NCBI GenBank assembly: GCA_964627665.1
Contig: CAZVKG010000029.1
Span: forward strand, 1 to 37,821
Reading direction: 5' to 3'
Length of the DNA: 37,821 nucleotides
Source: UBA1351 sp964627665
GTDB taxonomy: Bacteria > Bacillota > Clostridia > Lachnospirales > Vallitaleaceae
The notes beneath the pieces are model-generated. The model ran no database searches and had not been told where the DNA came from. It saw only the letters and a program-made list of their open reading frames with translations. The position numbers and the translations under genes were made by a program. Shown piece after piece: positions 25,329 through 33,397 of this stretch; the stretch's first letter is position 1, and each line of letters starts with the position of its first letter.

Positions 25329-26366
25329 TTATATATTCCTTTCTCGTAAAGCTCGTTGCTTAGCGGATCGTGATGTATAAATATTTAAGATAACGGCTCC
25401 GATAATAAGTACACCTTTAATTGCATCTGTCCAAATACTTAGACCGGATAGCATACTTAAGAAGGAACTAATAATGGCAAATAATACCGTTGAGATGATA
25501 ATTCCGGATATTTTTCCTGTACCACCATTGATGCTTACGCCACCAAGAATACATATGGCGATGACATCCATCTCCATTCCCATGGCCATAGTGCTCTGAG
25601 CAATGGCATAGTTGGATGTATATAAAAATCCGGCAAAGCCTGCTATGGCTCCCATAATTGCATAAACAGCTATAATGACTCTATCGCTTTTTATACCGGA
25701 TACTTTTGCTGAATCCGGACTTGATCCGATTGCAAAGATCCGACGACCGAATTTCAAATGTGTCAATACCACATAAAATATAAAAAACATAATAATCGCA
25801 GTTATAATTAGGTTATTAATACCAAAAAGGCTTCCTACTGCAAAACTTTTATATGAATCTGAAAAGTTTGCAGGTACAATCCATCGTGAGTCACTCACCA
25901 CATAGGCTAATCCTCGAACCACATACAATGTGCTCAATGTGGCAATAATGGGTAATAATTTGAGTTTACTTACCAAGATTCCGTTGTAAAAACCGATGAC
26001 TGTTCCAATAGCTGTGGCAAGTAGAACAAGGGCAAATACCGGAACTTCCGGATTATCCGCATTAATCATTGATATAACCGTTCCACTAAATACCATCGTT
26101 GCTGCAACAGATAAGTCGATTCCACGCGTTACCAAAACCATAAGCATTCCAATTGCAAGAATTCCTGCAATCGAATTATTTTTCAACATATCATTCAATG
26201 ATTTTGCTGTTAGTAATTGAGGTGTTAATTGAGATGCTAGGATTAGCAAAACAAGGCATGCCATCATTAATCCAAACGATCTGTTCTTCACAATACTTTT
26301 AGCAACTTCTTTTAATGAAAAATGTGTGCTTGTCGTTGATTTTATTGATTCTGCTTTATTCGTCAT
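25329..26366 (-). CDS. rhaP: CUT2 ABC permease (RhaP-like)
   Basis: This 345-aa permease is the partner of the one above. The stretch VLVTRGIDLSVAATMVFSGTV and the C-terminal-half motif DVIAICILGGVSINGGTGKISG are standard for RbsC-family proteins. CAGGAGATG lies before the ATG, 15 bp after the ATPase stop in transcription order. The RhaP/RhaQ names follow operon order and could be exchanged. Confidence 0.86.
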   Translation of the reverse strand: MTNKAESIKSTTSTHFSLKEVAKSIVKNRSFGLMMACLVLLILASQLTPQLLTAKSLNDMLKNNSIAGILAIGMLMVLVTRGIDLSVAATMVFSGTVISMINADNPEVPVFALVLLATAIGTVIGFYNGILVSKLKLLPIIATLSTLYVVRGLAYVVSDSRWIVPANFSDSYKSFAVGSLFGINNLIITAIIMFFIFYVVLTHLKFGRRIFAIGSSPDSAKVSGIKSDRVIIAVYAIMGAIAGFAGFLYTSNYAIAQSTMAMGMEMDVIAICILGGVSINGGTGKISGIIISTVLFAIISSFLSMLSGLSIWTDAIKGVLIIGAVILNIYTSRSAKQRALRERNI

Positions 26367-26381
26367 AATTCATCTCCTGTT

Positions 26382-27878
26382 TTATATTTCTTGATTATAG
26401 TCCGGAAGGGCGGATGCTAAAATCTGTTCTTGCCCTAAGTTAATGTTATCAAAGATACTCGATACTTTTCCCTCACGCATAACAATGACACGATCAGCCA
26501 TACCAAGCACTTCCGGCATTTCAGAAGAAACCATAATGATGGCATACCCTTTAGCAGCCAATTCATTCATAACTTCGTAGATTGCATATTTTGCACCAAC
26601 GTCAACACCTTTTGTCGGTTCATCTAGAATCAATACCTTAATATCATTCACTAATAATTTACCGAAAACAACTTTTTGCTGGTTTCCACCGGATAATGTT
26701 GATGGATTATCATATAAGCTACCTGCTTTTAACTCCATACGATCTGCAATATCGATAACTTTTTGCTCTTCATCTTTTTCATTCATCCAGCCAAACTTTG
26801 AGAACATATCTAGATTAACTAAGGTTGTATTTTTAATTATGTCCATATCAAGGATTAATCCATGTAAATGTCGGTCTTCCGGTAAGTAGCCAATTCCGTT
26901 TTTAAAACCTTCGTTGGGATTGTGGTTTTTTACCCGCTTATTCTCGACAAAAATTTCACCTGAATCTAAGTGCATGGCACCGATAATGCTTTGACACACT
27001 TCTGTTCGTCCTGCTCCGACAAGGCCTGTCAGGGCAACAATTTCACCACGTCGTACATCAAAACTAATATCTCGAAAATATCCCATCTTGGACAGATTCG
27101 CTACTCGAAAGGCTTCTTCACCTATCTTTGCATTTTTTGTCGGATACATTTGTGTCAGTTCTCGACCAACCATGGCTTTAATAAGTTCCGCTTGTGTGAT
27201 CTTCTCGATATCCCAACAGCCAATGTATTGAGAATCCCGATATACGGTTACACGGTCTGCAAGTCGAAAAACATCTTCAAACTTATGGGAAATCAAGATA
27301 ATAGATACGCCATCATTCCTAAGTTTTTCTGCAATTCGATAAAGTTCTTCACATTCAACTTTGGTCAATGATGCTGTTGGTTCATCCATAATCAGGATTC
27401 GCGCATTCGCCGAAAGCGCTTTTGCAATTTCAACAAGCTGTTGTTTTGCAACACTTAAGTCACCCATCATGGTCTTAGCATCAATGTCACCACCGATGTC
27501 ATCCAACAATTCTTGGGCCTCAGCATTCATTGTTTTCCAATCATACATGTTGAATTTATTCATAAGTTCACGACCCATGAAAATATTTTCCGTTACACTC
27601 AAGTGGGGGAATGCTGTAACATGTTGATAAATCGCTGCAATTCCTAATTCACTCCCCATCTTGGGATCTTCGATAACGATTTTTTTACCGTCGAGGTAAA
27701 TTTCGCCTTCATTGGGTTGATGAACACCGGTAATCACTTTAATCGTTGTTGATTTTCCGGCACCATTCTCTCCCATCAATCCATGAATCTCGCCTTGCCT
27801 AAGTTCTAGGTTGACGCCTCGTAGCGCTCGCACGCCGCCAAAGTTTTTAGAAATATTTTTTAACTCTAAAATTGCCAT
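26382..27878 (-). CDS. rhaT: CUT2 ABC ATPase, duplicated NBD (RhaT-like)
   Basis: This 498-aa ATPase with two fused nucleotide-binding domains powers rhamnose import. NBD1 has GLMGENGAGKST, signature LSVAKQQLVEIAKAL and Walker B ILIMDEPTASL. NBD2 has the family's GLVGAGRTE, LSGGNQQKVVFGK and VLILDEPTKGVD. All catalytic motifs are normal, unlike the paralogue at 28101. The ATG at 27878 (MAILELKNISKNFGG) matches the family start; an upstream in-frame start at 27986 would cross the promoter -35 at 27988-27993. AGGAG is 13 nt away, a long spacing. First gene of the rhaTPQS operon. Confidence 0.9.
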   Translation of the reverse strand: MAILELKNISKNFGGVRALRGVNLELRQGEIHGLMGENGAGKSTTIKVITGVHQPNEGEIYLDGKKIVIEDPKMGSELGIAAIYQHVTAFPHLSVTENIFMGRELMNKFNMYDWKTMNAEAQELLDDIGGDIDAKTMMGDLSVAKQQLVEIAKALSANARILIMDEPTASLTKVECEELYRIAEKLRNDGVSIILISHKFEDVFRLADRVTVYRDSQYIGCWDIEKITQAELIKAMVGRELTQMYPTKNAKIGEEAFRVANLSKMGYFRDISFDVRRGEIVALTGLVGAGRTEVCQSIIGAMHLDSGEIFVENKRVKNHNPNEGFKNGIGYLPEDRHLHGLILDMDIIKNTTLVNLDMFSKFGWMNEKDEEQKVIDIADRMELKAGSLYDNPSTLSGGNQQKVVFGKLLVNDIKVLILDEPTKGVDVGAKYAIYEVMNELAAKGYAIIMVSSEMPEVLGMADRVIVMREGKVSSIFDNINLGQEQILASALPDYNQEI

Positions 27879-27936
27879 ATCTTTTTGCCAACTCCTACAC
27901 AGTATTTGTTTGAACACTTTGTGCGTTCTTTTACGA

Positions 27937-27948
27937 TTATGTTCGTTT
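27937..27948 (+). promoter_or_regulatory. TTATGTTCGTTT operator-like repeat (downstream copy)
   Basis: This 12-bp sequence is repeated exactly at 28009-28020; the two copies flank the rhaTPQS promoter. The ATGTTCG core is the half-site type used by GlpR/DeoR-family repressors. Confidence 0.5.
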
Positions 27949-27964
27949 TGTTCCTTCTGTTTAC

Positions 27965-27993
27965 ATGTTACAACTGTTTTAACCATTTGTCAA
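27965..27993 (-). promoter_or_regulatory. Promoter of the rhaTPQS operon
   Basis: On the minus strand TTGACA (27993-27988), a 17-bp spacer and TAACAT (27970-27965). A leader of about 80 nt follows. Confidence 0.65.
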
Positions 27994-28008
27994 CATTTTT
28001 GTGTGTTT

Positions 28009-28020
28009 TTATGTTCGTTT
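28009..28020 (+). promoter_or_regulatory. TTATGTTCGTTT operator-like repeat (upstream copy)
   Basis: Identical to 27937-27948, in the same orientation, 72 bp away and 15 bp upstream of the -35. Two sites either side of a promoter suggest repression, possibly with looping. Confidence 0.5.
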
Positions 28021-28057
28021 ATGATTATTCTTGGTTTTTCACTTGTTCAATGCAAAC

Positions 28058-28083
28058 AAAAAAGACACCTCTTTCAAGGTGTC
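28058..28083 (-). terminator. Terminator of the second CUT2 operon
   Basis: On the minus strand GACACCT-6 nt-AGGTGTC is followed by six Ts. It separates the second importer operon from the rhaTPQS promoter. Confidence 0.8.
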
Positions 28084-28100
28084 TACTAAGAAATACGTTG

Positions 28101-29528
28101 TTACCAATCTTGTAATGCTTTAACCAGATTGTGCACAGATAAGTCTTTTCTTTTTATTTCTTGTTTTATTTTACCATCTTCAATGACTAAAACGCGATCA
28201 CACAATCCGGCAATCTCTTCAAGGTCATTACTAATCAAAATAATTCCTGCACCTGTTTCCGCTAGGTCTGCAAAGATATTATAGATATCTACTTTTGATG
28301 AATTGTCAACATTCGCTGTCGGTTTATTAAAAATAAAAATTTTTGACTTGCTAAAAAACCATTTTGCCAGCAAAACCTTTTGTTTGTTCCCGGCGCTCAT
28401 ACTTTCCATCAAATAGTCTACACCGGCATTTGATATATTCAGAAGATCTAAATAGTATTTGGAAATTAACTGCTTGGCGCTACGACTGAGTTTACGAACG
28501 CGAGGTACATTCGCCGATACGATATTATCCATGACTGAATCATCAATAAACATACCCTCATTGGAACTTCCTAAATAGCATAATCCGGCTTCAACTGCAT
28601 GCGTCGTTGAACGCATCCTTTTTTCTGAACCTTCGACTTTAATATGGCCTTCAAAAGGAATCGCTCCGAACAAGGCTTTACCAATTGAGGATTTATAAGC
28701 TCCGCGAAGACCAACGATTCCTAACATCTCACCTTTTTTTAGTTCAAAGTTAATGTTATGAATATGTTCTGTACTTAATCCTCGAACTTTAAGAATTTCA
28801 TTGCCGAGGGTAATATTGCGCTTGGGATAACGATGCACATCTTTTTCTGCAAATTCAAGCAATCCGGCCAGAATCGTTTCTTCTGCTTCTTGAATGGCAA
28901 CAATTTTTCCGTCGCGCATGGTTACCACTTGGTCAACCACCTGAAAAAGTTCATCTAAGCGGTGAGACGAATAAATGGTCATCCGATCTGCAGTCATGTA
29001 CTCTTTTACCATTTCGTTCAAAAAATGAACTTGCTGTAAATCTAACAAGGTCAAGGGTTCATCAATAATCAACACATCCGGTTCCTTCGATAAGGCAATG
29101 ACGACTTCAAGAAGTTTTTGCGTTGCCATTTTTAATTCTCGCACCTTGACTAGAGGATCTATATCTAACTTAAATACATCCAGAATTGCTTTTGTTTTCC
29201 GCTTGGCTTCTTTCCAATCAAAGGCTTTAAACCCTAAGAAAGACTGTTTTGGCTCCCGATTTAAAAACATATTTTCATAAACCGTCATATCTTGAAAGAG
29301 GCCGTTTTCATGACAGACCATTTCGACCTTTAAATCATGAATCACTTGCCCTGCATCCGGCATTATTTCCTTACTGATTATTTTTAATAATGTTGTCTTT
29401 CCGACTCCGTTTGTCCCCGTAATCCCATAAATGTTTCCCAGGTCAAAAGAAGCTTTTTCAATGTTTAAAACGGTATTATGGTGATATACTTTTTTAACAT
29501 TTTCAATTAAAATACCTTTTTCACCCAT
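28101..29528 (-). CDS. Second CUT2 ABC ATPase, NBD2 degenerate
   Basis: This 475-aa duplicated-NBD sugar ATPase pairs with the two permeases upstream. NBD1 looks competent: GTNGVGKTTLLKI and VLIIDEPLTLLD, with the relaxed signature LKMATQKLLEVVIAL. NBD2 has lost key residues: the P-loop is GLRGAYKSS instead of G-VGAGRTE, the signature is MSAGNKQKV, and Walker B reads IFIFNKPTANVD, with Asp-Glu replaced by Asn-Lys. The second site therefore cannot hydrolyse ATP normally. The gene is otherwise intact with a good AGGAGA ribosome site, so this looks like functional asymmetry rather than decay. Last gene of its operon, before a terminator. Confidence 0.9.
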   Translation of the reverse strand: MGEKGILIENVKKVYHHNTVLNIEKASFDLGNIYGITGTNGVGKTTLLKIISKEIMPDAGQVIHDLKVEMVCHENGLFQDMTVYENMFLNREPKQSFLGFKAFDWKEAKRKTKAILDVFKLDIDPLVKVRELKMATQKLLEVVIALSKEPDVLIIDEPLTLLDLQQVHFLNEMVKEYMTADRMTIYSSHRLDELFQVVDQVVTMRDGKIVAIQEAEETILAGLLEFAEKDVHRYPKRNITLGNEILKVRGLSTEHIHNINFELKKGEMLGIVGLRGAYKSSIGKALFGAIPFEGHIKVEGSEKRMRSTTHAVEAGLCYLGSSNEGMFIDDSVMDNIVSANVPRVRKLSRSAKQLISKYYLDLLNISNAGVDYLMESMSAGNKQKVLLAKWFFSKSKIFIFNKPTANVDNSSKVDIYNIFADLAETGAGIILISNDLEEIAGLCDRVLVIEDGKIKQEIKRKDLSVHNLVKALQDW

Positions 29529-29543
29529 AGACTTCTCCTGTGA

Positions 29544-30317
29544 TTAGTTCAACATTGACGTGTGCACTTTAATATTGTTTTCAAAATAAAAGGCTTTAAA
29601 GTCTTCCGGCATTTCTTTATCAGAAACAACCGTCATAATTGACGGAAGCGGCGCCATCTTGATTAAACCACGCTTGTGATAACGCTCACTCGGAACAACA
29701 ACGATAACATCTCTTGATACTTGATGTAATTTTTTATATAAGCGCACTTCATTTTTTTCATTGACGGTATAACCATATTGTAAATCAACACCATCTGCAG
29801 TTATAAAGGCTTTTTCAATCAAGAGTTCATCCAATTGATCAAGTTCAACAACATTACCGCTGACCATGTCAATCTCTCCACCTAACATAACCAATTTATG
29901 GTTGCTTTCTTTATATACAAACATGGCAATTTCAATATTATTGGTTACAATAATCATATCCTTGGCATCAACAAGACATTTTACCAAATCAATTCCCATC
30001 GCACTACCACCAATAAAAACTGTATCTCCCTGCTCAATAGTCTTCGCCGCCACGCCGGTGATGCGATGAAAGCACTGATCCACTTCCATATCTTCATCAT
30101 TTGTACTTTTTTGCACGTCTGAAGTCACTTGATTATTATCAATCAGTATAGCTCCACCGTAGGTTTTCTCAACAAGTCCTTCTTTTTCCAACTTATCTAA
30201 ATCTCTACGAATTGTCACCTCTGAAACATCAAGCTCTTTGCTCAAATACGCTACTTCAACGGATTTTTTTTCTTTAACAAGCTCCCTTATGGCTTGTAAT
30301 CGTTCGATACCAAACAT
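29544..30317 (-). CDS. DeoR-family regulator within the second importer operon
   Basis: This 257-aa DeoR/GlpR regulator has an N-terminal winged HTH (residues 1-58; VEVAYLSKELDVSEVTIRRDLDKLEKEGLVEKTYGGAIL) and a C-terminal sensor domain (GDTVFIGGSAMGIDLV, VMLGGEIDMVSGNVV). It has 9 bp to the upstream permease and 15 bp to the ATPase gene, so it is co-transcribed with transporter genes, an uncommon position for a regulator. It probably controls its own operon through the three 10-bp repeats at 33321-33350 (inference). Confidence 0.92.
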   Translation of the reverse strand: MFGIERLQAIRELVKEKKSVEVAYLSKELDVSEVTIRRDLDKLEKEGLVEKTYGGAILIDNNQVTSDVQKSTNDEDMEVDQCFHRITGVAAKTIEQGDTVFIGGSAMGIDLVKCLVDAKDMIIVTNNIEIAMFVYKESNHKLVMLGGEIDMVSGNVVELDQLDELLIEKAFITADGVDLQYGYTVNEKNEVRLYKKLHQVSRDVIVVVPSERYHKRGLIKMAPLPSIMTVVSDKEMPEDFKAFYFENNIKVHTSMLN

Positions 30318-30325
30318 TTAATCAC

Positions 30326-31291
30326 CTATATTTCTTTTTCTATTTTACGCTTTAACCGTTGCTCAGAATAATACTGAACAAAAATATTCACCAATAAAAT
30401 GACTCCCATAATTGCACTCATCAAATGCGAATCGACATAGGCTAAGTTCATTATTCTTAAAACCACGCTCATGATAATGACGGCAATTAAGACACCGATC
30501 ATGGTCCCTCTTCCACCTTTTATATCAATCCCACCTAAACTTACAATGACCAAACCATTTAACAAATAGGTCTCTCCATAGTCAACGCGTATCGAGTTAT
30601 ATCGGGCTGACATAATCACCGCAGTAATACCGGCAATGCACCCTGCAATAATGTAGGCCATAAAAACGACTTTTTTCACATTAATACCGGAGTATATAGC
30701 TGCTTCCCGGTTTTTCCCGATTCGATAGAGTTGTTTGCCAAAAGAACTGGCATCGAGCCACCAACCCACAAAAACCACAACAAAGATAAATACAATCATA
30801 GGAAATGGAATTCCCAAAATTTTACCATTACCTATATAGGTGAAGGCCGAGGGAAATGATGTAATGGCTCCGCCTTTGGTAATATTCAATGCCGCGCCTT
30901 TAAAAAGCATCATCGTCCCAAGGGTTGTTAATATGGGAGATACCTCAAGAAAACTGACCACCGCACCGTTAATCGCCCCCGCTAGGGAACCTATTAATAG
31001 CATGACCAAGACGCCAATGACGACTGAAAAAGCACCTAAATCACTCGCATAATTCATCGTTAAGGCCCCGATAATTCCTGCAAGCGTTGTCATGGAAACA
31101 ATGGATAGGTTCATTCCGGAAACAATGAGTGTAATCATTAAGGCTATTGAAATGAGTCCATATTCCGGCAATTGATTCGCCATAATCAATAATGTTTTTA
31201 TAGACAAAAATTCCCTTCCGAAAAGAACTGTTCCTAATAGGATCATTCCAAGAAGAATCCCCAACAATTTTTTTTCATATGAACTTAACAT
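30326..31291 (-). CDS. CUT2 ABC permease of second importer
   Basis: This 321-aa RbsC/RhaQ-like permease has about ten helices. Motifs are LIVSGMNLSIVSMTTLAGIIG (Asn where RbsC-type proteins usually have Asp) and LNGLVIVSLGGIDIKGGRGTM. It starts on the stop codon of the preceding permease (TAATG). Confidence 0.88.
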   Translation of the reverse strand: MLSSYEKKLLGILLGMILLGTVLFGREFLSIKTLLIMANQLPEYGLISIALMITLIVSGMNLSIVSMTTLAGIIGALTMNYASDLGAFSVVIGVLVMLLIGSLAGAINGAVVSFLEVSPILTTLGTMMLFKGAALNITKGGAITSFPSAFTYIGNGKILGIPFPMIVFIFVVVFVGWWLDASSFGKQLYRIGKNREAAIYSGINVKKVVFMAYIIAGCIAGITAVIMSARYNSIRVDYGETYLLNGLVIVSLGGIDIKGGRGTMIGVLIAVIIMSVVLRIMNLAYVDSHLMSAIMGVILLVNIFVQYYSEQRLKRKIEKEI

Positions 31292-32250
31292 TATGTTTCA
31301 CCCACTTTTATATATCTTTTTTTGACACGGTCTTTCAAGACACCATAGGCAATGACGCCAATAATAATGCCACCAATCATCATATCATGCCAAAAAACCG
31401 GAATTCGAGCAAAAACCAACCCACTTCGAAGGATGATAATGAAAAGGCTTGCAATCACCGTTCCAAAAACCGTCCCATAACCACCCAATATATGTAATCC
31501 ACCTAAAATAACGATAATAATCAGTTCAAATTCAATATTCATATATGCGTCTACACTGGTTTGATTAAAGGTAATCAAATGCAATGCTGCACTAATGCCG
31601 GCGCTTAAGCCACTAAATCCATGAGCCCTAATGGTTGAAACCGATTCACGATAACCTTTTTGCATGGCTAATTTTCGATCGCCTCCAAACGCGTACACAC
31701 TACGGCCAAACTGAGTATGCTTTAATACAAAAAAGGTAGTCAATGCCATAAGTAAGACGCTCACATTCTCAATCGCACCATAATAATCTTGGATCATATA
31801 TCCATCACTCATGAAAAAATCGCCAAGGAAAGTTTGATGGATAAATTTTGAAATGCCATAAAAAATGTACATGGTTGCAAGAGTCACAACAACAGACGAC
31901 ACCTTAAATTTTGCAATCAAGCTTCCATTGACCACTCCTATAAGGCCTCCGATGAATGCACCCAAAAAGATAACGATCGGTATCGGTAGTAAAATATAGC
32001 CGGTCATAAGTGAAAGGATTACACTTGTCAATGCGATAATTCCTCCCATTGACAAGTCAAAATGTCCTTTAATCATTAAGGGAAGAACACCTAATGCACA
32101 TATAAAATACACGCTATTAACACCGATAAGTTCAAGCAAATATGCCGGATGGGCAAAATTCAAATTCGTCGTTGATATCGCAATCCATAGGATTACTGTC
32201 ATGAAAAAAATATAGCTCTCGCGTTTTTTTAAGAGTTTTCTTGTATTCAT
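31291..32250 (-). CDS. CUT2 ABC permease of second importer
   Basis: This 319-aa RbsC/RhaP-like permease carries MIKGHFDLSMGGIIALTSVIL and FELIIIVILGGLHILGGYGTVFG. An ATG at 32250 is preferred (GGTGG 5 nt upstream) over the ATG at 32262, which overlaps that ribosome site. About 17 nt after the binding-protein stop. Confidence 0.88.
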   Translation of the reverse strand: MNTRKLLKKRESYIFFMTVILWIAISTTNLNFAHPAYLLELIGVNSVYFICALGVLPLMIKGHFDLSMGGIIALTSVILSLMTGYILLPIPIVIFLGAFIGGLIGVVNGSLIAKFKVSSVVVTLATMYIFYGISKFIHQTFLGDFFMSDGYMIQDYYGAIENVSVLLMALTTFFVLKHTQFGRSVYAFGGDRKLAMQKGYRESVSTIRAHGFSGLSAGISAALHLITFNQTSVDAYMNIEFELIIIVILGGLHILGGYGTVFGTVIASLFIIILRSGLVFARIPVFWHDMMIGGIIIGVIAYGVLKDRVKKRYIKVGET

Positions 32251-32267
32251 ATGAACCACCATTCTAC

Positions 32268-33281
32268 TTAAAAATCGTAATCATCCACATTTATAGAATC
32301 AAAGTCCAAAGGCTCTCCCATTATGACGGTTCTCTCAGACTCAATATATTCAATCGGTCCAATCTCTCCATAAGTGGAACCGTCAATAATTTCTTGGTTT
32401 TGTTGAAGGACATGAATAATTTCAACCGTTAATCGGCCTAGATCATATGGATTCCAAAGCGTCGCTAAATGCACCGACCCTTCTTTTAAGTAGTCACGCA
32501 TATCATTGGGCAAGGCTAAGGCATAGAGCTTAACTTCATCTTTTTTTCCTAACACTTTTATTGCTTGCGCAGCTCCCGGTCCCGCTTCCGTAGACATCGC
32601 TATAATCCCATCAAGTTCAGGATATGCCTGAACGAGGTTTCGTGTGTGGGCATAGGCTTTTTGCTGATCTTCATCGGTGGGGATTACTGTCAACAGATTA
32701 AGATCCGGATACTGCTGCGCCTGATAGTCCTTCATCCAATGGATCCATGTATTTTGATTATCCGCAGTCATCGACGCTGTCAAAATAGCATAGTTTCCTT
32801 CAGCGCCAACAAGCTTAACCAATTCATCGATAAGGTGTGTTCCTAATTCTTTAGCTGAAACTTGATTGACAAAAACATCTCTACTCTCATTGACTGAATC
32901 TGCATCAAAGGTCACTACAATGATCCCATTACTCCGAGCTTCATCTAGAACAACTTTAACCGCATCCGGATCAACCGGTGCAATAGCAATCACGTCAACA
33001 CCATCATAAATCATATCCTGGACAATATTGACTTGGGAAGCTGCATCTGCCGATGAAGGTCCCCGATAAATCAATTCCATCCCGTACTTATCGGCAACTT
33101 CTTTGGCGCCTTCTGCACACTGATCAAAGTATGAGATTCCGATAATCTTTGGAATCATACCTATTCGCACGGTATCTGAAGATGTCTCTTGACGGGCATC
33201 TTGTTCTTTACAACCTGTAATCACAAACAAAAGCAAAAGAATATATATCCCAAGGATTCTTCGTTGTTTTTTGCCATTCAT
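32268..33281 (-). CDS. CUT2 sugar-binding lipoprotein, LsrB/RhaS-like
   Basis: This 337-aa Peripla_BP_4 protein starts at MNGKKQRRIL (AAGGTGG 8 nt upstream; an in-frame start at 33341 falls in the operator region). The signal peptide ends with the lipobox VITGC. The mature start RIGMIPKIIGISYFDQCAEG and the VTFDADS stretch resemble LsrB, including the Lys and Asp that bind AI-2 there, but the later stretch ADNQNTWIHWM follows the NQN-W form of rhamnose-binding proteins rather than LsrB's DQNQW. Rhamnose or a related 6-deoxyhexose is the best guess. First gene of the second importer operon. Confidence 0.85.
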   Translation of the reverse strand: MNGKKQRRILGIYILLLLFVITGCKEQDARQETSSDTVRIGMIPKIIGISYFDQCAEGAKEVADKYGMELIYRGPSSADAASQVNIVQDMIYDGVDVIAIAPVDPDAVKVVLDEARSNGIIVVTFDADSVNESRDVFVNQVSAKELGTHLIDELVKLVGAEGNYAILTASMTADNQNTWIHWMKDYQAQQYPDLNLLTVIPTDEDQQKAYAHTRNLVQAYPELDGIIAMSTEAGPGAAQAIKVLGKKDEVKLYALALPNDMRDYLKEGSVHLATLWNPYDLGRLTVEIIHVLQQNQEIIDGSTYGEIGPIEYIESERTVIMGEPLDFDSINVDDYDF

Positions 33282-33320
33282 TGCCTTTACCACCTTAAAT
33301 TCAGTCTTTTGTGTTTTCGC

Positions 33321-33350
33321 AATCGTACACAATCGATACAAATCGAAAAT
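33321..33350. promoter_or_regulatory. Three 10-bp-period AATCG repeats (operator-like)
   Basis: AATCGTACAC, AATCGATACA and AATCGAAAAT follow each other with an exact 10-bp period, immediately downstream of the predicted transcription start of the second importer operon. One copy per helical turn is typical of repressor arrays. Confidence 0.55.
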
Positions 33351-33362
33351 TCAATCCTTTTT

Positions 33363-33391
33363 ATTGTACTTTATTTTTTTTAAATACACAA
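33363..33391 (-). promoter_or_regulatory. Promoter of the second importer operon
   Basis: On the minus strand TTGTGT (33391-33386), 17-bp spacer, TACAAT (33368-33363), about 80 nt before the binding-protein ATG. Confidence 0.6.
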
Positions 33392-33397
33392 GAACTC

